A stretch of 6,915 nt of DNA from Elusimicrobiota bacterium (GCA_016714745.1 JADKCG010000030.1:1-6915); one strand, 5' to 3'; positions 1 to 6,616 are shown, numbered from the stretch's first letter. Made by a program: numbers and translations. Notes: generated by a model from the letters alone, not told the origin.

Positions 1-60
1 CCACCTAAATGGGACCCACTTTAAGGGGTCAAATCCCACCTATCGGGCCCCCCCCTGTCC
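1..60. repeat. IS21 left terminal repeats
   Basis: Two related units occur here: CCACCTAAATGGGACCCA at 1-18 and AATCCCACCTATCGGGCC at 32-49, followed by CCCCTGTCC at 52-60. All three have inverted counterparts in the same order at the right end (2638-2689). Multiple short repeats at each end are typical of IS21 elements and are the likely transposase binding sites. Confidence 0.8.
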
Positions 61-67
61 GTACCAC

Positions 68-85
68 TGAATAACTGATTATTCA
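68..85. promoter_or_regulatory. Palindrome upstream of istA
   Basis: TGAATAA, a CTGA spacer and TTATTCA form a perfect 7-bp inverted repeat about 85 bp before the preferred istA start. The AT-rich dyad could be an operator, a host-factor site, or part of the istA promoter. No clear -35/-10 pair was found, so the role is open. Confidence 0.35.
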
Positions 86-88
86 TGT

Positions 89-116
89 GGGGGAGGGGGC
101 GTTGAGCCCCCCCCCA
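89..116 (+). promoter_or_regulatory. GC-rich hairpin in istA leader
   Basis: G-runs at 89-93 and 95-99 can pair with the run of nine C at 107-115 around a short loop near 100-106. The hairpin lies between the left terminal repeats and the istA start at 171. A structure here could hinder transcription or translation entering from outside the element. No U-run follows, so it is not a standard terminator. Confidence 0.35.
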
Positions 117-170
117 CCAAAGTCATCTGGGACATGTAAGATCCTCCAAAATTCATTTAGGGGGTGTCTC

Positions 171-1769
171 ATGACCCACGGAACAAGGAGGCGACTGTTG
201 GATCGGAAAATCATTGAACTGCTGATGAGCGGCAAGGGCATCAACGCCATTGGGGTGACTCTGCATGTCTCCAAGCGGCGCGTCCGTGCTCTGCGGGAGA
301 AGGCCCGGGCGCGGGGCTACCTTTCCAACGACGGGGGGCCCGGCGGGGTCGCGTTGCCACCGTATCCGGAGGGACTATTTCCTGATATCCTCGATGGTCG
401 GTCCGATCGCGAATCGGAAACGGACAAACTCCTGGAGGGGCGAAAAGAGTGGATCCGGGAACGTTTGGCTGGCGGCTGGCACGCGGTGACCGTGTATGAG
501 GAACTCAAGGACAGCCGGGTCTCTCGCTCCAGTTTCTATCGGTATCTGGATCGGCACGGGTTCTGCCCGGCGGGAGACAATCCGCGCGTCATCGTTGAAA
601 TTGTTCATCGGCCCGGGGAGGCGCTCTTGTTGGACTGGGGCAAGTTGCGCGATGTGGCGGATCCGACGACGGGCAAAAAGAAAACGCTCTGGATGTTTGC
701 TGGAATTCTGGGGTATTCGCGGTATCTCATGGTCCGCCTGGTCTGGACGATGGACCTGGCGACGACGTTGACGGCGCTGGAGGGCTTTTTGCGCCACATG
801 GGCGGGGTTCCTGGGCGAATGACGACGGACAATCCCAAATGCTTTGCGTTGACGGCGTCGCCCTATGAACCCCTCTTGAATCCCGCTCTGGAACGGTTTG
901 CGGCGCACTACGGATTGACGGTTGAATGCCTGCCGCCGCGGGATCCTCAGAAGAAGGGCAAAATTGAGCGTGTGATCCCCTTTCTCCGCCGTCTCTACGA
1001 GGCGCATGGAGACGCCTGGGAGGGCCTGGACGAATCCCAAACCTACATGGATGGCAAATTGGCCATCGCCAACCAAAGACAGCATGGCACCACGCGCAAA
1101 CGGCCCCTGGACTTACTGGCGGAGGAGCGGCGTGTTCTTAAGCCGCTCCCGGCCACCGCCTATACCGTGGAGGAATTCCACGAAGGCCTTGTCCGCCAGG
1201 ACAGCCACGTGCGCTTCGACCACAAATACTATTCGGTGGACGAGCAGTATTGCGGAAAATCGGTCGTCGTTCTGGGGAGCCCGCGCCAGGTGTCCATCTA
1301 CCACGCCGGGCGACTTCTGGAAGTTCATGACCGGCTCACGGATCCCTTGAAAAGCAAGTCCACCAAACCCCACCATTTGAAGCCGTGGGAGCGGGACCTC
1401 TCGTCGCAGGAGCCCTACCGTCAGCGCGCCCAAGCGCTGGGCCCCCAGGTCGACGTCATGATTGAGAAAATTCTGGCCCAAGGGGACGGATTCATTGACC
1501 TACGCAAAGTCTGGGGAATCTTGAGCTTGGACAAACGCTACAGCGCCTCCCGCATCGACGGCGCCTGTGGGCGGGCGCTCGTCGTCGGTCAGATGGGCTA
1601 CCTTGCCGTCAAACGATGGCTCGACTGGGAAGACGCGGTGATGGCCCGCCCCGCTCATGCGCTCGACGCGAGCCCTGACGCCCCCGCACCTGTCGAGAAC
1701 AAATACGCGCGGCCCCTGTCGGTTTATCGGGAGCAGGTGGAGTTGGTCCCGAAAGAAGTGACATCCTAA
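171..1769 (+). CDS. istA: IS21 transposase IstA
   Basis: DDE-type transposase that cuts and joins the IS21 ends with help from the IstB ATPase. The preferred start is ATG 171, behind the purine-rich AGGGGGTG, giving 532 aa. An in-frame ATG at 87 would add 28 low-complexity residues encoded inside the GC-rich hairpin and is less likely. In 532-aa numbering, residues ~12-45 form a helix-turn-helix for end binding. The catalytic triad is visible as D155 (LLDWG), D220 (TTDNP) and E266 (KGKIER), with 45 residues between the second D and the E, as in IS21 transposases. A C-terminal domain with beta-rich character follows from about 337. No stop or frameshift is seen, and length is normal for the family. 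The gene is followed at once by istB, so the two are probably co-transcribed and translationally coupled. Confidence 0.95.
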   Translation: MTHGTRRRLLDRKIIELLMSGKGINAIGVTLHVSKRRVRALREKARARGYLSNDGGPGGVALPPYPEGLFPDILDGRSDRESETDKLLEGRKEWIRERLAGGWHAVTVYEELKDSRVSRSSFYRYLDRHGFCPAGDNPRVIVEIVHRPGEALLLDWGKLRDVADPTTGKKKTLWMFAGILGYSRYLMVRLVWTMDLATTLTALEGFLRHMGGVPGRMTTDNPKCFALTASPYEPLLNPALERFAAHYGLTVECLPPRDPQKKGKIERVIPFLRRLYEAHGDAWEGLDESQTYMDGKLAIANQRQHGTTRKRPLDLLAEERRVLKPLPATAYTVEEFHEGLVRQDSHVRFDHKYYSVDEQYCGKSVVVLGSPRQVSIYHAGRLLEVHDRLTDPLKSKSTKPHHLKPWERDLSSQEPYRQRAQALGPQVDVMIEKILAQGDGFIDLRKVWGILSLDKRYSASRIDGACGRALVVGQMGYLAVKRWLDWEDAVMARPAHALDASPDAPAPVENKYARPLSVYREQVELVPKEVTS

Positions 1770-1782
1770 AATGGAGGAACAC

Positions 1783-2535
1783 ATGAATCCCGCAGGACTA
1801 CGGCAACAACTGAATGCACTGAAATGTTCAACGGCGGCCCGCGAGCTTGAGGACGTTCTGGGGCGACACCACCAGGCGGCCTCCTTGGAGTGGGTGTCAG
1901 ACCTGCTCGCCCGGGAAATCGACGCCCGTCGACAAAAAGCGCTTCACAAACGCATCGCTCGAGCCGAGTTCCCGGAAGTCACCACGCTGGAATCCTTCGA
2001 CTGGGGGTTCAATCCCAAGGTCCCTCAGACGAAGATCCAGGAACTCGCCGGATTGTCCTTCGTTCGCGACAACCGCATCGCGCTCTTCCTGGGCGCGACC
2101 GGGTTGGGGAAAACGCACCTCGCCCTCGCCCTGGGCGTCCTCGCGGCCAAGGAGGGCCACCGGGTCTTCTGCGCCAGTATCAAGAAATTGATTCAGCTCA
2201 TCGAGGTTGCCAAGATGAAGAACGCGCTGGACGTGTTGTTCAAGCGTCTTCTCTCCGCAAAACTCTGGATCATCGACGATTGGGGTGTTGTCTCCATGAA
2301 ACGCGACACCGCCGAGGAGGTCTTCGACCTCTTCGATCGGCGCAAATACAGCTCCGCCATGATTCTCACGTCCAATCGCAGTGTGGAGGAATGGGGCCGG
2401 GTATTCCCAGATCCAATCCTGGCCAGTGCCACCATCGATCGGTTATTTGACCGCGCGGAGATCTTGGTCTTTGAAGGGGCCAGCTACCGGCTCAAGGGGC
2501 GCATCCAGCTCCCCACCCTTCAACCGGGGACATAG
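1783..2535 (+). CDS. istB: IS21 helper ATPase IstB
   Basis: AAA+ ATPase of the DnaC/IstB type that assembles on target DNA and directs IstA to it. ATG 1783 is preferred (250 aa) because GGAGG at 1773-1777 sits five bases before it. ATG 1771, one base after the istA stop, is in frame and would add four residues (MEEH). In 250-aa numbering, Walker A is GATGLGKT at 104-111, Walker B is LWIIDD at 161-166, the sensor-1 segment TSN lies at 196-198, and DRLFDRAE near 219-226 matches the C-terminal arginine region of IstB. The N-terminal ~60 residues are charged and helical, as expected for the multimerisation domain. Length is typical and no lesions are visible, so the element probably has both proteins needed for transposition. 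Confidence 0.95.
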   Translation: MNPAGLRQQLNALKCSTAARELEDVLGRHHQAASLEWVSDLLAREIDARRQKALHKRIARAEFPEVTTLESFDWGFNPKVPQTKIQELAGLSFVRDNRIALFLGATGLGKTHLALALGVLAAKEGHRVFCASIKKLIQLIEVAKMKNALDVLFKRLLSAKLWIIDDWGVVSMKRDTAEEVFDLFDRRKYSSAMILTSNRSVEEWGRVFPDPILASATIDRLFDRAEILVFEGASYRLKGRIQLPTLQPGT

Positions 2536-2540
2536 AATCC

Positions 2541-2574
2541 CCCCTCGGGCTTCACGCGGGACTTGCCCGAGGGG
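2541..2574 (+). terminator. Strong hairpin after istB
   Basis: CCCCTCGGGC and GCCCGAGGGG form a perfect 10-bp stem around a 14-base loop, starting six bases after the istB stop. No U-run follows directly (ACCTTCCCTGGG comes next), so it may be a weak or factor-assisted terminator or an mRNA-stabilising end. Confidence 0.55.
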
Positions 2575-2637
2575 ACCTTCCCTGGGTCTTCAAATTTCCT
2601 GAAAAAGAAGGCCCAAATGGTCTAAAATACCAATCCT

Positions 2638-2696
2638 GGACAGGGGAGGTCCCATTAGGTGGGATTCCACTGGGTCCCGATTGGTGGGACGTGACA
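2638..2696. repeat. IS21 right terminal repeats
   Basis: GGACAGGGG (2638-2646), GGTCCCATTAGGTGGGATT (2648-2666) and TGGGTCCCGATTGGTGGGA (2671-2689) are the inverted counterparts of the left-end units. The element ends GTGACA at 2691-2696, matching the 5'-TG...CA-3' rule for IS21 ends. This end also supplies the last 13 codons and the stop of the disrupted IS4 gene. Confidence 0.85.
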
Positions 2697-3494
2697 GTTC
2701 TCTTTGTCGTAATACCGGATCAGCCGGAGCGGGCAATCCTTGCCCACGTGTTCCCCATGCCCTCGCTCAATCGTCGCATCCATCAAAACACCGCGGTTTT
2801 TCAAGCATTCCTGCTGTCCGGTAATCCGGTAGGTCAGGCTCTTTTTCACCCGCGTCACGAACGTACACCCCATCTCATGCAACCGTCGGAAATAACCGAA
2901 GTCCACATACCCCCGGTCGAAGCAATAGATGCTGTCCGGTTCAATGGGCATATTTTTCTTCGCCACGGACACATCATTCTCTCTCCCTTCTGTGATCACC
3001 AACAAGCTGGGAATATGGCCCGCATAATCCAGCTGATAATGAAGTTTTAGGCCCCCCTTCGCCGTTCGATACCTCGCCCAGGGGAAAAGGCTCAAGCACA
3101 GGCTGATCACCGTCGAGTCGATGCTATACAGCGGATTTTTAAACCGAAACTTGTGCTTCGGCGTCACCGACCGGCACCGGGTCAACAGCTCTCCGAACAC
3201 CCCGCGAAAAATTTCCCACTTCCTTCGTCCGTTCGCGTCCGCCAACGTCGTCCGCCGAACGGGCCCAGTCAATCCCACGTGATACGTTTTGCTCTCTTGG
3301 GTTTCCAGTCCTTGTTCGATTTCCCGCAAGCTCTCTTTCCCGCTCGCTTGGGCATAGAGCATCACCGTTAACTGGTTCCAAGTGCTGAATGTTTTCGAAT
3401 ATCGGTCCGCTTTGTGGGTTTTGACCAGCCGGTCGAATTGATGTCGGGGGACATGAACCAACAACTGGTTTAAAATCGTGTTATAATGGGCCAC
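2655..3494 (-). pseudogene. IS4-family transposase, C-terminus removed by IS21 insertion
   Basis: The first 266 codons (2697-3494) encode the N-terminal part of a DDE transposase of the IS4 family, of the type with a DUF4372-like N-terminus. The motifs KESLREIE, TLADANGRR, SIDSTV (D126) and CFDRGY (D193) give the first two catalytic aspartates. The Y-R-E-K region with the catalytic glutamate is absent, and a full protein would be expected to run to somewhat under 400 aa. After N266 the frame enters the IS21 end and reads CHVPPIGTQWNPT then TAA. The start is GTG 3494, with GGAGG six bases upstream. No internal stops occur in the surviving part, so the gene was probably functional until the insertion. 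The missing 3' part should lie just left of the window. Confidence 0.9.
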
Positions 3495-3578
3495 GGGAAT
3501 CCTCCGTCGATAAAATGAATTGTTCGCACAATCATTTTACCAATAACGGGGGATTCCCTTATTTTTTCCCCGGACAGG
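2697..3578 (-). mobile_element. IS4-family element, 5' portion only
   Basis: This is the promoter-proximal part of the IS4 element interrupted by IS21. Its outer end lies upstream of the GTG start, somewhere between about 3558 and 3578, but cannot be fixed because the opposite terminus is outside the window. The A-rich GGGGAAAAAATAAGGG tract (minus strand, near 3555-3571) is a candidate for the terminal region. Confidence 0.55.
3495..3558 (-). promoter_or_regulatory. Hairpin able to mask the IS4 transposase ribosome-binding site
   Basis: Read on the minus strand, GGGAATCCCCC lies 5' and GGAGGATTCCC lies 3' next to the GTG start. They pair over 11 positions with one mismatch and so enclose the Shine-Dalgarno GGAGG (complement of 3501-3505). 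Between them a second stem pairs TAAAATGA with TCATTTTA (3532-3539 with 3511-3518) and continues, past one bulged base, through TTGT/ACAA around a four-base loop. A transcript entering from outside would carry both arms. One starting inside the element could lack the 5' arm and stay translatable. IS10 and IS50 are known to use this logic against read-in expression; applying it here is inference. Confidence 0.6.
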
Positions 3579-3624
3579 TGTGTCGTAACATCAAAACACT
3601 TGTTCCGTAACATCAAAAGGAACA
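3579..3624. repeat. 13-bp direct repeat, possible end of another IS
   Basis: CGTAACATCAAAA occurs at 3584-3596 and again at 3606-3618, offset 22 bp. The second copy is flanked by TGTTCC and GGAACA, making a 6-bp inverted repeat at 3601-3624. The stretch begins TGTGTCG at 3579. Such spaced repeats behind a TG terminus resemble the end of an IS21-type element, so this may be a scar left between the IS4 and IS1380 remnants. No gene is attached to it. Confidence 0.4.
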
Positions 3625-3669
3625 ATTTGGGAACGCAAAAGGGGGCGCCGTCGGAAGGGACAAAGGTGA

Positions 3670-4112
3670 AACGGTCCCCCACTCGACAAAGACAAGGCCA
3701 GTGCCGGTTATGAATATGCCGTGCTGGTCACATCCTCCGATTTTTCAATTTTGACGTTGGCTCAGATGTATCGAGACCGCGCGGATGCCGAGAACAATTT
3801 CGATGAGCTGAAATATCAATGGGGGTGGGGTGGTTTTACAACACGTGATTATGCCCGTTGCCAATTGGTTACCCACATGGTGGCCTTGGTTTACAACGGG
3901 TTGACACTCTTTGTCCGGTTGGCTCAACCAGACAAACATTTTGAAACCATTTCCAGCCGCCCGCTCTTGTTGCATGGGGTGGCAACACAAACACGCCACG
4001 GGGGACAAACCTGTTTGACCATCACCAGCACACACCAAAAACAGGCGGTGATTCAATCGATTCTGACGAACATCGGTCGTCTTCGTCTCGGTGCTCGCCC
4101 CTATTGCAAAGT
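3670..4112 (+). pseudogene. IS1380-family transposase, C-terminal remnant
   Basis: The conceptual product contains GYEYAVLVTS, YRDRADAENNFDELK, WGWGGFTTRD, MVALVYNGLTLFVRL and SRPLLLHGVATQTRHGGQT. I recognise these as the C-terminal part of IS1380-type transposases; the acidic E within RADAEN is the likely third catalytic residue. The N-terminal half with the first two aspartates is absent. In-frame TGA at 3667 closes the frame upstream, and what precedes it is the repeat-bearing stretch and the IS4 element. GTG 3721 opens the remaining frame but has no evidence of being a real start. Homology fades after about GRLRLGARPY (near 4100), and the frame then runs into the tandem duplication, stopping at 4296. 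This is a non-functional relic. Confidence 0.8.
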
Positions 4113-4285
4113 CCGCTCATTAGAGGTCCTTCTGTCAAGTAGACAGAAAACTTCCGCCCACAGGGTGGCATTTTATCATCACTTCGCCCAGACCGAACCC
4201 CATTCGTTCCCGCCGAATGGGTTTTCCCGTATTCGCGTGAGCAAACGACGACACGGGAGTGGCGGCGGGCCTTTGCGCGAGCACG
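4113..4285. repeat. Tandem duplication, copy 1 (173 bp)
   Basis: The unit starts CCGCTCATTAGAGG and ends CGCGAGCACG and is repeated immediately downstream. It contains a hairpin TTCTGTC/GACAGAA (4130-4148) and an 8-bp stem CCCATTCG/CGAATGGG (4199-4221). The first bases overlap the decayed tail of the IS1380 remnant. No gene of its own is recognised. Confidence 0.9.
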
Positions 4286-4466
4286 CCGCTCATTAGAGGT
4301 CCTTCTGTCAAGTAGACAGAAAACTTCCGCCCACAGGGTGTGGCATTTTTATCTCATCACTTCGCCCAGACCGAACCCCATTCGTTCCCGCCGAATGGGT
4401 TTTCCCGTATTCGCGTGAGCAAACGACGACACGGGAGTGGCGGCGGGCCTTTGCGCGAGCACGCCG
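4286..4466. repeat. Tandem duplication, copy 2 (about 180 bp)
   Basis: This matches copy 1 except for three small insertions totalling five bases, all within about 25 bp: CAGGGTGTGGC against CAGGGTGGC, one extra T in the T-run, and ATCTCATC against ATCATC. Both hairpins are kept. The outer ends share CCGC, consistent with a duplication through microhomology or replication slippage. Confidence 0.9.
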
Positions 4467-4868
4467 CCGCCACACCTTCCCATCAATGGGGGGTGTGCTT
4501 GCAACGTGCCTTTTGTTTACTGTCTCAGGCGTTTCAGCACCCTGGTTTTTAATCGTTGGTGTCTGTTCACCATTGTGTGCTGGTGAAGCCGCACCATCCA
4601 CTCATCAGGATCAAGAGCCAACGCTATTCTGTCGACGTCCCTGCCCTCTGTTGAAGGGCCCAAAAAACCATTGGTTCCCTGCTGTGTCCATTCATCGGCG
4701 GGAAATCCCGCCCTCAGGTTGATGGTTCAGCATACCATCGCTGACCAGCATTTTATTGGCTCACAGCCGAGGCGTCTTCGCCCAAAACAGTCGGTGGAGG
4801 AAACGGCCAATCGGGTTATGTGGTTGTTAGCCAGAAATTCTACTGGCTCATCCCCTCCACCAAATCCC
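4467..4868. other. No recognisable gene; hairpin-rich flank of IS110
   Basis: Open frames here (such as one from 4486) have no Shine-Dalgarno or recognisable protein content. Three inverted repeats stand out: GGCGGG/CCCGCC at 4697-4712, an imperfect GGTTCAGC/GCTGACC pair near 4724-4746, and AGCCAG/CTGGCT near 4830-4850. The last part should include the outer, non-coding end of the IS110 element downstream of its transposase, but I cannot place the boundary. Confidence 0.5.
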
Positions 4869-5885
4869 CTACGCAAAAGCGCGTTTTACATCAAATTCGA
4901 CCTGATCTTTGATCACGTGATAACACGCCCGTGCCAATTTGTGGGCCACAGACTTCACCGCAACCGCCCCGTTCGTTTTCGCCTTTTTCCGTTGATAAAA
5001 CCGCTGTATCCTCTCGTTGAATCGTGCCGCGTAGTGCGATGCCTCCACAAAAGCCCACGCCAAATATTTGTTCCCATTCTTCCGGTTTCCAACGCCTTTC
5101 TTCTTGCCATTGCTCCATCGCGAACTGCTCACGCAACGCGCATAGGAAGAGAAGTGCCCAACCTCTTCAAACCGATCCGGGTTTCCCATCTCATACATAA
5201 TCGTCATCCCTAAAATCGGGCCAATCCCGTCAACCGTCAGCAATTTCTTGAATGCCGGCTTTAGTTTCGCCTTCGACAATACCGTTTGCTCCAGCGTCTC
5301 AATCTCCCCATCCAAACAGCGGATCACCGTCAATTGACTTTGGAGCGACATCCTCTGCAGAACGTCCCCGCCACACAGCTCCGTGAGGCTTTTTTCATCG
5401 AGCCGACGAATCTCCGCAACGGAAATCCCCCGCCCACAATGGCGACTGACGTGGCTCTGAATACTCAACAGTAGTGCCGTCCTCTATCGAACACGCTGGC
5501 CGCGTTTGCGGAGCAGATCCCGCGTCATTCGTTCCTCTTTCGGATAAATGTGCCCTGTCGGAAGAATCCCCAGTCTTAACAGGTGCGCTAAGTGCCGCGC
5601 ATCGTGCTCGTCCCCCGTATACTTCAGCCCATCGTAGGTCTTCACCGCGACCGTGTTCACCAGCTTCACCGTGTATCCCGCCTCCATCAGCCCATCCACA
5701 AGCCAATACCAGTTATAGGTCGATTCCACCATATCCCCTGAACTTCTTTCCGCACGGTGACAACGCCGCCAGCACCTTCGTCAGATCATTATTAGCCGCC
5801 ATTCATACACCACACGATCGTCTTTGTTTAATATCACCAGCACATTGTTGTTTGAATGTAAGTCAATCGCACTGTATAATTTCAT
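4869..5885 (-). pseudogene. IS110-family transposase, broken by frameshifts and an amber codon
   Basis: ATG 5885 follows a GAGGAGGAG Shine-Dalgarno and starts MKLYSAIDLHSNNN, which holds the first acidic residue of the DEDD (RuvC-like) domain. The frame hits TGA at 5781-5783. The homologous sequence NDLTKVLAALSP continues in another frame, then returns to the first frame at MVESTYNWYWLVDGL (from 5732), which carries the DEDD glutamate. DEHDARHLAHLL supplies the final aspartates. After RKRGQRVR an in-frame TAG (5484-5486) stands where relatives have glutamine before RT. The Transposase_20 part follows: LLTVDGIGPILG and RWSNGKKKGVGN, which contains the likely catalytic serine. The C-terminus RAFA is intact. 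The total span, about 338 codons, is normal for the family. With three lesions the gene is almost certainly dead. Confidence 0.93.
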
Positions 5886-5990
5886 CGTCTCCTCCTCAGG
5901 TAGAGAATGTTGGTCTGGTAACCAAACATTATTTTACCTGTGGGAGGGGACCTCTAGATGATTATCGGGTTATCTACTCCTGAGATTTGA
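5886..5990 (-). other. IS110 left non-coding end, candidate bridge-RNA region
   Basis: This is the DNA directly upstream of the IS110 transposase. In IS110-group elements it commonly encodes the bridge RNA that selects target and donor DNA. Here AATGTTGGT/ACCAAACATT (5906-5930) folds with one bulge, and TCAGG-TAGA/TCTACTCCTGA (5896-5904 with 5973-5983) could enclose it. The function is inferred from the family and the position only, and the boundary of the element is not determined. Confidence 0.35.
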
Positions 5991-6031
5991 TGCCATGTAT
6001 TCCTCCAACACCAACGACACTATTTCTGTTA

Positions 6032-6061
6032 TTGATAGGAAAGGTAACGTTCTACTAAAAA
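6032..6061 (+). promoter_or_regulatory. Possible promoter for the 6121 gene
   Basis: TTGATA (6032-6037) and TAAAAA (6056-6061) are separated by 18 bases and match the sigma-70 consensus at five and four of six positions. They lie about 60 bp before the start of the plus-strand gene. A small palindrome, CCAAT-GA-ATTGG (6081-6092), sits just downstream and could be an operator. Confidence 0.35.
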
Positions 6062-6120
6062 ATAAAAAGTGGCATTTTTCCCAATGAATTGGCGAAACCG
6101 TTCTCCTTTTAAGAAGAAAG

Positions 6121-6390
6121 ATGGGGGACGATAGAGTCCAAATCCGTGACATCAAATCGAATAAGGTCAAAGGAACTCTCATCGTTCGCGGCCAGGCATT
6201 AAAATATAAAGGCGAGGACGGGGGGGATTACTATACCGTGGAGGACCCAGAAATCGATCTCCGGTTCAAGCAGATCAAAGCGACTTTTCTGCGGCAAAGA
6301 GAGGGTAAGAAAGTGAAAATCACCCTTATTTCTAATCTAACAAACGAACGGAGGAAGAAATTAAACAGGCAACCGATGAGTAATTTGTGA
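6121..6390 (+). CDS. Hypothetical small basic protein, 89 aa
   Basis: I do not recognise this family. ATG 6121 is the only good start, since in-frame TGA at 6085 closes the frame upstream. It is preceded by the purine tract AAGAAGAAAG, a weak ribosome site close to the start. The product is rich in Lys, Arg, Asp and Glu. Alternating hydrophobic and charged segments (KGTLIVRGQALKY, DYYTVEDPEIDLRF, KKVKITLISNL) suggest a small all-beta fold, and the C-terminal tail NERRKKLNRQ is strongly basic. No cysteine, signal peptide or membrane segment is present. Sequence character differs from the IS genes, and this is the first part of the window that looks like resident or cargo DNA. A DNA- or RNA-binding role would be a guess. 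The frame could also be fortuitous. Confidence 0.55.
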   Translation: MGDDRVQIRDIKSNKVKGTLIVRGQALKYKGEDGGDYYTVEDPEIDLRFKQIKATFLRQREGKKVKITLISNLTNERRKKLNRQPMSNL

Positions 6391-6415
6391 AACGGTGAAG
6401 GAAATCGACTCCCAG

Positions 6416-6616
6416 TCAAACTCGATCTTGTAAGTTCTTTCTATTGCCCTCCCCGGAAAGTCTTTTTTGAATACAGAGGCCCGAGGCTGAAAAGTTGAAG
6501 GGCCTTTTGTCTTGCCTGCAGAGGTCGGCGTCTTTCCCCTTGACTTTTTCCATTTCTTGTGGCAACTGGCCCAGCGAAAAAGGGCCCTTGGCGCCGCAAA
6601 ACTCGACGCGTAACAC
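6416..6616 (-). CDS. Possible small protein, 66 aa
   Basis: This is a weak gene call supported mainly by its ribosome-binding site: GAGGGG (complement of 6622-6627) lies five bases before GTG 6616. The product starts MLRVEFCGAKGPFSLGQLPQ and ends RKNLQDRV; it has three cysteines and a basic middle, with no recognisable domain. It converges with the plus-strand 6121 gene, the two stops being 25 bp apart. The large palindromic structure at 6631-6751 lies immediately upstream, so it would form the mRNA leader if the gene is transcribed. The reading frame could be chance in a GC-mixed region. Confidence 0.3.
   Translation of the reverse strand: MLRVEFCGAKGPFSLGQLPQEMEKVKGKDADLCRQDKRPFNFSASGLCIQKRLSGEGNRKNLQDRV
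6477..6513 (+). terminator. Possible terminator beyond the 6121 gene
   Basis: AGGCCC (6477-6482) and GGGCCT (6500-6505) can pair around a 17-base loop, followed by TTTTGTCTT. Stem and tail fit a modest Rho-independent terminator, but the loop is long and the distance from the stop at 6390 is nearly 90 bp. Confidence 0.3.

Larger units (their letters stand above)
1..2696 (+). mobile_element. IS21-family insertion sequence, left tip cut by window edge
   Basis: This is a two-gene IS21-type element with istA followed by istB, bounded by related inverted terminal repeats. The right end is inferred at 2696: the minus strand from there begins TGTCACGTCCCACC, and the coding frame of an unrelated IS4 transposase resumes at 2697. 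Aligning the two ends predicts that about 9-10 bases of the left end lie before position 1, giving an element of roughly 2.7 kb. Both genes are open throughout, so the element looks intact and recent. IS21 elements normally duplicate 4-8 bp of target. The right-hand copy would start GTTC at 2697, but the left copy is not visible. Confidence 0.9.

Noticed and set aside
87..170. Extended istA start at ATG 87
   Set aside because: The added 28 residues are low-complexity and encoded within the GC-rich hairpin; ATG 171 has the better ribosome site and begins typical IS21 N-terminal sequence.
375..1085. 236-codon minus-strand open frame opposite istA
   Set aside because: It is antisense to a clear transposase with an intact catalytic triad, and its content shows no recognisable domain.
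4113..4466. CRISPR array
   Set aside because: Only two long adjacent copies without spacers; this is a tandem duplication.
4486..4722. 78-codon plus-strand frame with a hydrophobic N-terminus resembling a signal peptide
   Set aside because: No Shine-Dalgarno, no recognisable domain, and it starts in the tail of the duplication region; probably fortuitous.
4671..5213. 180-codon plus-strand frame
   Set aside because: It lies largely opposite the conserved C-terminal domain of the IS110 transposase and is a shadow frame.
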